DNA of 64,000 nt from Leptasterias polaris (taxonomy: Eukaryota > Echinodermata > Asteroidea > Forcipulatida > Asteriidae), in NCBI GenBank assembly GCA_037783415.1, contig JAZGTN010000012.1:310001-374000 (forward strand), given 5' to 3'. Below are positions 12,701 through 23,315 of this stretch, one piece after another (the first letter of the stretch is position 1; every line of letters starts with the position of its first letter). The position numbers and the translations under genes were made by a program. The notes under the pieces are model-generated. The model worked only from the letters and a program-made list of their open reading frames with translations, was not told the DNA's origin and made no database searches.

Positions 12701-13309
12701 GTTTGAGACTTCCCTGTTTACCTAGAACTGTCAATTGGCGAAGGTTCTCTCAAGATTCCTGCAGGCGAGTGTGAAAGTATCAAAATGATGCACGGTCCCT
12801 TTCTGGGTTTTGAAGGTTTTATGGGGGGGGGGGTCTGCAGCTGAGGGGGTGGGGCAGGCAATACACCCAAAGAAATAATTGAGATCATAGAAAGATGTCC
12901 ACCCCACATTTTGTAGAAATACAGGATCAATTAATTTATCACTTATTGGTGTTCAATACATTCTGGATTCATGCAATTCCTAAGCCAAGCTGATTTGCTG
13001 AATACCTGATTAAATTTGTCTTTCAGTGCCATATATAGAAAATAGAAGAAGGTTAATTGTGCTGTTGCACCTCTTTTTCCAAGCATAAAAGGTTACAAAT
13101 CTGCATTAAACTATAGAATGTTTACTAGATATTGCTAGATATTATGATTGATTTAAGTCTACTTTTGTTCCTTGATTTATTTTGCAGGACCACCCAGCTA
13201 GATGAACCCACTGTTTCCTCGTCAACCTTCTACTCAGGACTGAAGTACAACAATATGACAGGTGTATCAAAGGTACCCTCTTCAAGCAATATTTACAACT
13301 CTGGTAAGC
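9760..13309 (+). CDS. Two exons of an unrecognised protein, low-complexity Ser/Pro/His-rich
   Basis: Exon 9760-9935 has a good acceptor (TTTTAATTCCCCTCAG|AT) and donor (GCCAG|GTATGA), phase 0 in and 2 out. Exon 13188-13309 has acceptor TTATTTTGCAG|G and donor TCTG|GTAAGC, phase 2 in and 1 out, so the two join in frame at an Arg codon. The joined piece has SSALREALHRNAASSG, a basic proline stretch (HIKPRPPVKSPNARKP) and SSSTFYSGLKYNNMTGV. It looks like a disordered region of a larger protein. I do not recognise the family and found no convincing flanking exons. Clean splice sites and matching phases favour a real gene; expression is unknown. Confidence 0.5.
10430..10650. repeat. Dispersed repeat with internal duplication
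   Basis: GCTTAGCAAAGTG.GATGTC occurs twice about 110 bp apart. The ending GTGAAATCGAG recurs at about 20440-20450 in a related element, so this is another interspersed family. It lies in the intron of the unrecognised gene. Confidence 0.45.
10652..10852. mobile_element. Foldback MITE, family 1
   Basis: Ends CCAGGGACCAATGTCATAGA and CTATGAAATTGGGCCCTGG are imperfect inverted repeats with GCTGCTTA and TAAGCAGC inside. The middle shares TTACCAGAATAAG and CAGCCAAAATACCATAT with other copies. Confidence 0.7.
11036..11093. repeat. 20-bp tandem repeat ATGAGACATGCATTGTGATC, about 2.5 units
   Basis: Two complete units and a partial third; intronic. Confidence 0.8.
12048..12112. repeat. Half copy of the 9500-9632 foldback family
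   Basis: GTCTGACGTTTCAACCCTAG, CAGAGTCTTTCTCGAAGGCT and AGATGAAAACACAACACA match one arm of the element at 9500-9632. Confidence 0.7.
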
Positions 13310-13451
13310 TTTCTGTCACCTTATTTTCAAAATATTTTGTCAGTGTTTGGTTTCAACCTCTGTTCTTACCTTTCCATGGTCTGCTAGCATCATCAGATCA
13401 AATCGTGCAGTGGTGCATTGTGTGTGATGGACAAGCTAGCATTTCAGTTCG

Positions 13452-13577
13452 GGAATTGCTGGCTGATCTGCGGAAATTAATGGCCGATACGCGGAAATTG
13501 CTGGCCGATACGCGGAAATTGCTGGCCGATACGCGGAAATTGCTGGCCGATGCGCGGGAATCGCCGGCTGATACGCA
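13452..13577. repeat. 21-bp minisatellite directly after an exon
   Basis: Six degenerate units of GCTGGCCGATACGCGGAAATT; the middle units are nearly exact. The period keeps a frame open (seven-residue unit RKLLADT) and that frame continues from the exon ending at 13309. Confidence 0.85.
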
Positions 13578-15125
13578 AACAAACTTTATATTTTTAAATA
13601 TAAATTATGTTTTTTTCGTATTTCGGATTTAGGATCAAATTTACAAAAATCTTGTTAAAAAGGCCCTTCAAAATGCTCCGGATCGCACAACTAATCAGAA
13701 CTATCAAGTAAAAAACATTCTGAGGACCTCATTTCAAACAGCGTGCTTCGGCCAAACTTGCAAAATCTGGAGTCTAGAATTTACGCCCCACAGTTTTAAA
13801 AAATCCTGGGGAGAACCCTGATCTATAATAACACATAACCACAGAAGAATCCTTTTAAATACTTGAACAATTCATCTCTCAAATAGACACTCTCCTCGGT
13901 TTTCGTAGTGTGTACTTCTTCATTTAATTTTCTGGTACAAGAGATTGTGTCCCTTGAAGCTTTGAAAGCTTAAAAGCTCTTTGGTCACCAAACTGTAGAA
14001 AAGGTGACAGTTTCAAAAGCCTCTGAAACCGTTGAAGTTCTTGATTTCCAATTTCCTCTGCAAGGCGAACACCTACGGAGTTGAAATTGTCACAGTTTGA
14101 TTTCTGTGTGTTATACATTTCTGTTCACATTTTTATGTCTATAAGGAATTGAGAGATTTTGCCATGGGCTTCTAGGGCGTCTGTTAAAATAGCTCAATCT
14201 CTCTTTTAACATGTCTAATTTTGAAAATGCTCAATGTCTGCTGAATGCGCATGTACATGTACATCATTAGAAGTTATTGAAGCATTGTTTAAATCACCTT
14301 GAATCACCTACATGTATATTTCCACTTCCAATTAAAGCCCAGTGGCCATTAGAACCAACAGCAACAAACTGCAATCTGTTGAGGATTGGTGTGGCAACAA
14401 CATTCAACCAATGATACACACAATTGACTGTTAACTGAAGCCATGTGCCTAGGGGTCAAGATCAGAGCACTACCAACCCACCACAGACTGGCTGCCAACC
14501 CCACCAGCCCAGCCATAGTACATATAGTCCCACACCAGAAATCACATCCTTGGCCTGGTTTCCAGACTAAGTTTTGTTTCTTCTTTCTTCCTCAACCTAT
14601 TTAAAACCCAGAGTTTAACAGTAAGAGTGGGGAATACATTGCTTTTATTTCCCTGAGTGGTGTTCAGTGGTGAGAGATTGTAATTAGAAACATTCGGCAG
14701 CGAGGCTGCCCACCTCGCCACATCCAGTGTTGTAGAATGTCCACATCCTGGTGCTAAAGTGGCCACCCAACGCTTTCAATTGTCTCCCCATTGAGTGGGG
14801 CTAATAACAGCTAATACAGGCCAAGTGGACCAGACTGTGAAGGTGGTCAAGAAGGTTGACTTGAAAAGCAATCCGACATTTCAATAATAACTTTTTTTGT
14901 GCGACTCTTCACCACCGCTATAGATACAACTATAACAAAATACTTATATATTGGTGTTGCCACCCACCGAGCTTCGCCCACGTAATCCTACAAACTACAG
15001 ACAGTATTTAAACCCTGTTTGCCCTTTCTTTGGCGGCAACCCAAGAGGAATATGTTTACAATTAAATCAGAGAGATTGGAGTTTAAGGAACCAGTTTGCA
15101 ATACTGCTCGGGGAAAGGTTAACGG

Positions 15126-15170
15126 AGAGAGAGAGAGAGAGAAAGAGGGGGAGAGGGAGGGAGAGAGAAT
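15126..15170. repeat. GA-rich simple repeat
   Basis: GAGAGAGAGAGA then GAGGGAGAGGGAGGGAGAGA. Confidence 0.85.
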
Positions 15171-16357
15171 TGAAGCTGCAGATACATCTGGTGGAGTCAG
15201 GATCAAGTTGTCACCCTGGGTTCTTGGGGGTCATTATGGATGGGTCCTTCAGCCGGTACTTATGAGGATGTTACACACGTAGTCACTCTCAATCCCTATC
15301 ATTCACACAATCAAAACACAACTAAGCACAAACAACATTTGGCTGTGACCAAATAACTGTTTTGGGAAAGGAACGCTTCTTTGGCTGGCTGCGTAGAAAG
15401 TCACATGCATTGGTTCATCTACAGGCTTTAAAAGAAGAAAAAAATAAAACATTAGCAGGAACTTTTCTGAGGTTTTTCGACAACTCATTTGAGATAAATT
15501 CAATTACGAAAGGCATCTTTCATTGTCTCTCCTTTCTCACTGATTTATCCTCTTAAGCCTTTCCTCGGAACATTTTCTTCACCTTTGGTAGTCCACTCCT
15601 TACCTTCATCAAAAGTCCTTCTGCGTACTTCACTACTTTCCTCTCTTCATTACTAAAACGACAGATACAAATTTGATCTTGACTCACAGATTTTCATGCA
15701 GCAGTTGTGAGACATTGATGATAGACCATGGTACTCAACTCCCAGGTGATACCATCTTGGTGACGCCCTTGAGATGCCATCAGCAAGAGGCTTTGAAGAC
15801 TATTCGTTGATAAGGTCTTGGCAGGGTCTGACCAACCTCAGGAGCATCTTAGCTCGGTTCATCACGACTAATAAAGTCTCCTCCATCAATGATCAACAAA
15901 TGAGATCAAAAAGACTGCTTGGTTTGTTTAAGCCACAAAATGTTTATTAAAATATATATGTCTGCACCTAAGATGACAAATTCTTTCAACAGTGTGCTCG
16001 GTAGTATTCCTCCGACAGTTTTTTATTTATTTATTTTTTATTTTTTATTTTTTTATTTATTTTTATTTTTTATTTTAGTGTATTTTTTTCGGAAGGGGGG
16101 GGGTTTCAATGGTCCAGGTAAGTCTGGATGAACAAAAGAAATCACCTAGTGGAAAATAGCGATTATTTGGCACAACACTAAGATAACATTTTATTCTGCA
16201 GGAACAAAACATTGTGCAAGTATAATTTACTACAAAAGTTAGTTTTGTTGCTTAAAACCATTTAATTTCTGTAGAAATTTAATGTATGTGTATGTAGCAG
16301 TAATGATAATGATTAATGGCAATAAGCAAAGTTTATGGTCTCATCAGATTTATAGTC

Positions 16358-16517
16358 CAGGGCCCAATTTTAAAGAGCTGCTTAGGCACAAAAAGTAGCT
16401 AAGCACAAGAAAGTTATGCTTACCAGAATAAGGATACCAGCCAACACACCATGTCACATGCAAATAAATATTTTAAGCAATATTTTTCTGCTTAAGCAGC
16501 TCTTTGAAATTGGGTCC
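16358..16517. mobile_element. Foldback MITE, family 1 (160 bp)
   Basis: Ends CAGGGCCCAATTTTAAAGAG and CTCTTTGAAATTGGGTCCT are inverted. The interior has AGCTAAGCACAAGAAAG and TTACCAGAATAAGGATACCA. Confidence 0.75.
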
Positions 16518-17557
16518 TAATGACAGAGAGACCCTACTGCAAAGTGACAGCTTTGGTCTTGAAGAGATACATGCAGGTCAAATTTGCAACAAATAAGATC
16601 GGCACTGTGTCAAAATGAGGGCGGTGCCCGCCCTTACATTCATACAAACCCAGACTTCGGTGTGGTTTATACTTTTGTATCTTCATGGTTAAGTAGCTTA
16701 CTTGAGCAAACAGCATGTATACAGTAAACATGTAGGTTAGGCACAGGGTCAAAAAGCAGGGTGTTCGTTCACAGTCACTCAAAACCAGACCCCAGTTCGG
16801 TTTATACTTATGTATATGCAGCCACTGCAGAGCAAATGGTTATATAGTTTATTATGAACAAAAAAAGGACGTACAGTAAATGTAGGTGGGGCTTAGGGTC
16901 AAAAAGTGGCTCACTCAAGACCAGATTCTGGTGGGCTTTATATTTGTGTGTGATTCAAAGTAATACAGTGCCACTGGTTACATGGTTTTCTTTGTGGTTT
17001 GCGGTTCCGAACTACACCATCCATCCAGAAACCATTCATGTACTCCTTGTGAACTCCTGAGAAGAGTCGTTTTTCTGAGCAGTCCACCGCAGACAACAAC
17101 AATGTAAATGGATCCCTCACAGGGGCATGTGCCCAAGTAACAAAAGTCTAGCCACCCACCGCAAGACACCTGTAATCAAGCAGTAGCCAGGAATATGCTA
17201 CATGACACCAACCAGAAATGAAACAAATACATAAACTGGCGATTGGAATAACAAGGGAAATCCATGGGTGGGGGCTTGAGATGGGTCGTGTTTTTTCATT
17301 CATGAGGGGTGGAACCGATTGGAAGAGACATGGAAAGGTCAGAGAGAGGTCGCGAGCTGAATGTGAAGAACTGTTCAGAAGAACTCGTGTTTTATGTCCA
17401 GGCAATTACAGGGTTCAGATCATCATTATTATAGGGAATTGTGTTTCAATTTGAGGTCTTTCTATTATAGGCAATAGGCAATTGAATTTGCTCAATATCT
17501 GAGATTGCTTCTCAAATTGCTGTGTCCCTTTGACCTCCTTCCTAGAAAGGGGAGTCT

Positions 17558-17690
17558 AAGGCCGTGTCCGAAACGGCGACTTCGGCTACAGCTACGGCTA
17601 GGGCGCGCGCGTCTGCCTATCCTTCAACACTGACAGACGCGCTGATCTAGCCGTAGCTGTAGCCGAAGTCGCCAATTCGGACACGGCCTT
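17558..17690. mobile_element. 133-bp foldback MITE with about 45-bp arms
   Basis: Left AAGGCCGTGTCCGAAACGGC then GACTTCGGCTACAGCTACGG; the right half is its reverse complement, ending GGACACGGCCTT. The loop is GC-rich (GGGCGCGCGCGTCTG). Confidence 0.85.
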
Positions 17691-19369
17691 TGGCTAACAA
17701 AGCTGTGCAACCTGTGTTTAGTCTGCTGTGAGAACTCCAATTGGAGTTATAAACCACCCGTCCCCAATTTGTAGCACATTGACTTCCTACAAGCACCCTG
17801 CCATGTCCCACATACTTCTCCTATTTCTTGTGTCTCGCTTCATTGCCAAAGTCTCATACAAGAGCAAAATCAAATCACAATGCTCAACAAACAAAATGGT
17901 TTTCAAAATTAACTAATTTTTTTTATTTTTTATGTACACTTTCAAACAAACTATCACTGACATGAAATTGAAGGAAAACCATAATGTTATGTCACTGATA
18001 TATCAGTTAAATCTATAGAAGAAGACCATGGTCGCTGTTTGTTGACCGGTTACCATGGAAACCATAATAGGCGGGACCCACTATATACCAGACAGAAACA
18101 AATGGTTCCAAAGGGGATGTCTGTGTTGTTTACATCACATGAGAAGTCCCTGATCTTGACTTCCTGCCAGCTGATCCTTTAGATTACTTCAGGAAATGCT
18201 TGCATTCTTTTGCCAAACCCACAAAAAGACAGCAAAACAGCAGAGTTAATGTTTCCCAGTATGTTGAACTTGTGCACATCCCTGAGATCAAAATGAATGG
18301 GGTTTGGTGAAAAGACGGTTTTACTTCATTCCGTGGTGGGGAAATGTTGTCAGGGTGGACAAAATCTCACAGAAACTGATGACAAGCTTTAATTCTTCTT
18401 CGCAAACTTGAACCTGTAGCACTCAATTCATGGTTCAGCTGTCATGTTTGGTTCTTCCCTTCATCTTCAGTGTATGACTAAAGTGAGGGTTGAAGGAACA
18501 ATAGTGTTGCCTCCTTATTAGAACTGTAGTTCCACTTCTTAAATAGAGGGTTTCTGACAGAGACTATTAATCTTAGGACAAAACAGTTATACACTCACAC
18601 ACACACACAGCACTCTACAATAATGGTGACCATGCATTGCTTATCACCATTAAGTGGCATGGTGAATCAAGTATGTGGAGTGCACACACTTTCCCTGAAC
18701 ATGAAACACTATCATGTAAACATGACATTTGATGAAAGCCTTCTCCTCTATGGTGAGCCATGAAATGGAGGCCTTTATTTCCTTTGTGTGTATTTACCAT
18801 GTGTATCCCATTGGGGTTACTTTTGCACATGTTGCATTTAAGATGAGTTGTGGGGAAAAATTGATTGTAGTTGTGAACAAATTCAACGCGCAGGAAGAAT
18901 GATTTTTGTTTAGATCAACTTAACAAAAAATTACGATTGACTGAGCATGACGACTAAAATTTAGATATGGAAAACATTTTATGGAGAAGTCAAAGGTATA
19001 TAAATTGGCTGAGCCATATACATGTACAATGCCTGGTGAGTTTTTGCATCAACATTCCACTTGAATGTATGGTCAAAATTTGGCCCCCTCCCCTGGCACT
19101 GCGTCTTGGTGCCTGGCGTCCGAACAAGTATTTTTAGTTCAAAACATTCTCAGTTATGTCTTTTGTCTGTTTTTATTTTGTAAATATAAATATTTGTTTT
19201 TTCAAATTTAGATCATTTTGTATTTAAACACTTTAAGAAGTTTTTTAATGTGGTAATATATTCTGTTAATAAGCTTTTCTTATAATTGTGATTATACGTT
19301 TTGGGAATAAATTATACAGATTTATTCATTGACCTCTGAGCACATCACTTGATTAATTGGTTTGTTTGA

Positions 19370-19500
19370 TTTATTGACTTATTGATTCATTGAGTCATTG
19401 ATTGATTGATTTTTATAAATTGCAAGATTTATATATTGACTGAATTTATTAACTGCATGATTGATATATTGATTGATTGATCATGGTGTCATTTGATTTT
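19370..19500. repeat. Degenerate GATT/TTGATTGA simple repeat
   Basis: Many ATTGATTGAT motifs interspersed with TTATTGA variants. Confidence 0.6.
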
Positions 19501-21700
19501 GATCGATCTATCTATTGATCTGTTTGCTTGAATGATCAGCCATACCATACTATCGCACGATTGATTGGTTCATCAGCTCTGAAATCCTACTCAAATAAGA
19601 CAAGGACAACTGGAACGAGTTTCATTGTAACAGTATAATAATTTATTGAGCCTTGTGTCGAGAACACACATTACTATAGTAAATAAGGTCAACACACAAA
19701 CAATTACTGAATTATCAACCGGCGCGGCCTGCTGACCAATAACCATCCTCTTGAAACAGCCGCCGGTCCTACTGACCAAGTCACCAAAAAATCCTCATGA
19801 AATAGCCGTAGGTCTCCCCCCAATGATTACACGTCTTGGTGTCTGGCGTCCGACCTCTTCATTAAAGTACATTAATGGTTTTAACTACCTGTACAATGTA
19901 CACGCCTTCCATGTTAATGTGATTCGACGCGATCCTTCTCCGGAACACCCCCCCCCCCCCCCCCCCCCCTTCTTCACGCAACAGTATTCAGTATTGCTTA
20001 AAATCCAGTTTCAATGCACATACAAAAATAGTTTTGTTTATATTATTATACATTGTGATACATATTTATAAATAAATAACATGAATACCTGGTCTCCCTC
20101 CCCCTTGTTAAAAAAAACCACAAAAACATCACACAATTTAATGGTTCTGAAGAAGAACATTGGTTCTAGTTACAGTAAAAGCGGGCACTGTATGATAACT
20201 TTATTTACATGTAGTTTTAAAGAGCAGTTCATGTACGGTAATAGTAATACAGTTTATTTGTACGTTGGGTTCTCGGCGTATTCAGTTTTTGGCATCTCAT
20301 CACAACGTCGACCCCACTCTATTTCAAACAGCACTAAGATTCATCTAAGATGAACTATTATTTGTGTTGTGACATCACACTTTGCCTAATTATAGCAATT
20401 AAGATTGATTCGCAGTTCAGATCAATCTTAGCTCTTTGTGAAATCGAGCATGCGCAGGTAACGCTGTGTTCTTCGCTCCATTTTACCATTAAGACTTCAC
20501 TATGAGCAGAAAACAAATGGTATTAACAGGCATCCAACGTTCCAGCTGATAAGCTGATGTGTTTGATATTGGATTGGTTTTTTAAAGCTGTGACATTGAA
20601 AAATGAAAAAACAGTCCAAATTCTCGCTGGGCTCCTTTTTTGACAAACTACAATTATTGTTGCATGCCTGTATTCAAAAGCTCATTCCCTAAAATCAAAC
20701 TCGGCTTACAGCGGGTTGTTGGCATTTATAAACAGAATTGTTAAGTTTTTTAATAATCAGTTGAAACAGTACAAATCCTACAGGATTCCCCCCCCCCCCC
20801 CCCCCCTGAATTCGAATGAAAACGTCAAGGACAGTTTCAGACAGGTCCACTTTTATAAAAACTATTAATATAAATTATAAAATATAATATATAAAAATGC
20901 CATGCCCATATTTGAGTCACTATTCACCTAGGTCTTTTTTCAATATTTCCTTAAATTATTTGTGAGTATAATAAAGTCAGATTTTCTTTAAAAAGTTATT
21001 GTTTGAACGCTTAATTTGCAATCTTAAAAAGTCACAATAATTTATATCAATTTTTTTAAAGTCTTAATCCTTACAATCATTTTTGTTTGAAATAATATAC
21101 TTTATAAACAGTAAAATACATTCCGCGAAGCGTAGAGACAAATTACAACGCGATGGCACGTGACCTATGACCAACCAATCAGGAATAATATTTAAATTCG
21201 TTTATTTTCGTTTATTGTCTTTGGTATTAACGTCCCGTCACAATATTTACCCCTGACCATTTTTAAAATCAAGGCTAAAAAATTTATGTTTTTGGTCAAT
21301 CCCCAAATAAGTTAAAAACTGTAAAACAGCGGGAGTACTTTCCAAAATTGAATTGATAATAAGAGTATAGTAGCGGTTCCCCCTTTACACAACGAGCCTT
21401 TTAAAGAATCCATATAAAAAAAATCACGGCACTTTGTACCTTGTAGAATAATAATAATTAGCCTTTCAATGACGTCACTGGGTGTATCTACATCTTGACA
21501 CGGTAATTCTCTCTAGCTAAAGCCATTAGTAGATGCGTACGAGCGGAGCTTTTGTGCACACACTTTGTTAAAATTGATCCCCTCTGCCCTAAATAGAGGG
21601 TCCGTGGTGATGAGAAGGTACAACATTGGCGTCTTGAAAAGTGAGACGAAAAAAAAATGCTTAAATTCTAGTTTCTCTTTTGGAAGGCCCTCTAAAAACC

Positions 21701-21842
21701 TCCGGGTCAGACGTGACCCTGAGGTAAGTATGACCTGAAATCTGAGTCAAAATGACCCCAGAAATGGGTCAAACTGATCCTGACCCGGTAATGGGTCACT
21801 GAACCTAAAAGGACCCGGAATCCAGGTCAAGTTTGACCAGGG
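21701..21842. repeat. Cluster of GGGTCA and TGACCC hexamers
   Basis: At least eight copies of GGGTCA/TGACCC or close variants, including GGGTCAGACGTGACCC (inverted, spacer 4). It resembles the cluster in intron 2 of the SLC3A1-like gene (49875-50045), so both may be copies of one repeat. Confidence 0.6.
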
Positions 21843-21935
21843 TGTTTTGTTAGAGTGTGTTGGCTCTGAAAAGAGGTGTGTGTGGGTCTCGACGTTTCGA
21901 ACATTATACTCGGCTCGTCTCCAGGAAAAGAAATC
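21843..21935. repeat. Half copy of the 52232-52439 foldback family
   Basis: GGTCTCGACGTTTCGAACAT followed by TATACTC matches the inner arm of the element at 52232-52439. Confidence 0.5.
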
Positions 21936-22800
21936 CTGGAAGCTAATGTCACCACATTTTTGAGAAATCAAAAAATGTACAGGTTTTATCTGCACCTCAC
22001 ACAACAATCATCCCCATGGACTGAACTTGAATAATTATATTCACTGACATTTCGATGAACACAATTCCCGAAACTCCTATGCTGTGCCTTCTCTGTAAAA
22101 TGCTTCAACTCGCTGAATGTACAGCAGATTTAATTGGAGATGGTTGTAAAAAATGATTTACCGTGTCCGTCTTACTGTGCGATTGCATCGCTGCTTAATA
22201 TACACATACAAATCCTTCAATAACTTCTTCTTAACCCTGTGATTTCCGCTTCGTGAGAAGTTATAATCAGAACAGTAATTATAGAACCAACATCATTTTG
22301 AATTTTCCTTAAAAACAAACACACAAAAACAAACCATACCAAAACACGCAAGGCCTTGATTTTTCACATCCGAAGAAACTACGGTTCGGATTGAGTCTTT
22401 CCTGTAACGCAGATATAAACCTGTGAGTGTCGTTCATTTGCCTGCTAAACTAAACACATTTTCAAGAAAATGCCACCAGTTTAAAACGGTTCTTCATTTC
22501 TGGAGTTTGTCCACTTGGCGAGCAACTCATGGCCTCGGGTCGATTCTTTCCTGGCCTCAGCCTGTCGACTTATTCGGTTGTCATCCCTTAGACAAACACA
22601 CTCGTCTCACTGACGGACACCGCCAAGGACAGTCCGAGTGTCAGTTCTTCCAGCATTATTTTTTCTCACGGGATTGAAACGAGCCAAGTACCTCAAAAAC
22701 TCGCAAATGTTCTTAAACTCAAATCTCGTGTGTCCTTCAAAGCTGGTATTACCGTCCGGTCAGTTCAACGGTTCATGCTAGAATTGTCTTGTTTTCTGTA

Positions 22801-23315
22801 CTAGCTACATTGACATGATGTAACAATAGCATTAGGAAGTTCTCTAAACACTGGCCTACCCTTATCATAAAACAAAAAATGAAGGGGTTTAAAACTTCTT
22901 GGTGAGCAACATGGCGACGGGGACGCGTCTGGGTTTAATTTCCTATACGTCTCTAAAACCGAAGCATGGTGAGTCTGTGCGTTCCACACGCTGCCGTTTA
23001 CGTAAGAGCACGACCCGGCGCAGTAGTTTGGGTAATAGCCCTTGGGCTGTCGTATCCAAGACCAGCCTAGATTGCGTTTAAAGTTGACATAGAACTGACG
23101 TAGGCAACAGCTAGGCTGCGTTTGATCGGCGCACGTGTTCTGTCCGTAGGTCGAGGTGCTTCGGCGTTTCCGGTTGCTTCCTCCGTTGGGGCCGAAGGTG
23201 TCGTTGGCGGGGGCCAAGACGATCAGGCGCGGGTGCTGTTCCTTTGGGCTTTTTTCCGGCATTATCTGGTCACCTCTTGGCGGCATGTCAACACTTGGCA
23301 TAGTTCCCCTTGGAT
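22801..23315 (-). CDS. TGFB: TGF-beta last exon: RGD, furin site and mature cystine-knot domain
   Basis: The acceptor CCAG|AT at 23316/23315 is forced by an in-frame TGA just upstream. The exon encodes MPPRGDQIMPEK (RGD codons at 23277-23269), then HPRLIVLAP resembling the strand after the RGD in vertebrate LAPs, then RKRR at 23172-23161. The mature peptide is 119 residues with nine cysteines. Conserved features include the LGWSWI..PKGYY..YCAGSC block, the adjacent PCC and the terminal SCQCS. It is a few residues longer than the usual 112 and carries one sequon (NGS) at about mature residue 55. The stop codon is at 22803-22801. Confidence 0.95.

Larger units (their letters stand above)
13310..22800. 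other. Long gene-free spacer
   Basis: Between the last unrecognised exon and the TGF-beta stop I see only repeats: a GA-rich run (15126-15170), TTTATT repeats (16020-16076), two MITEs, GATT repeats (19370-19500) and C runs at 19948 and 20788. Further 3' exons of the unrecognised gene and the TGF-beta 3' UTR may lie here but cannot be placed. Confidence 0.4.

Noticed and set aside
16079..16117. 39-nt microexon with T-rich acceptor and CCAG|GTAAGT donor, phase compatible with the exon ending at 13309
   Set aside because: The acceptor is just a TTTATT simple repeat and the peptide is a run of Gly from a G homopolymer; phase match has a one in three chance.
15919..16131. Phe/Tyr/Leu-rich hydrophobic open frame
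   Set aside because: Product of a TTTATTTATT repeat, not a membrane protein.
22899..23081. Plus-strand frame opposite the TGF-beta mature domain
   Set aside because: Antisense shadow of a conserved coding exon.
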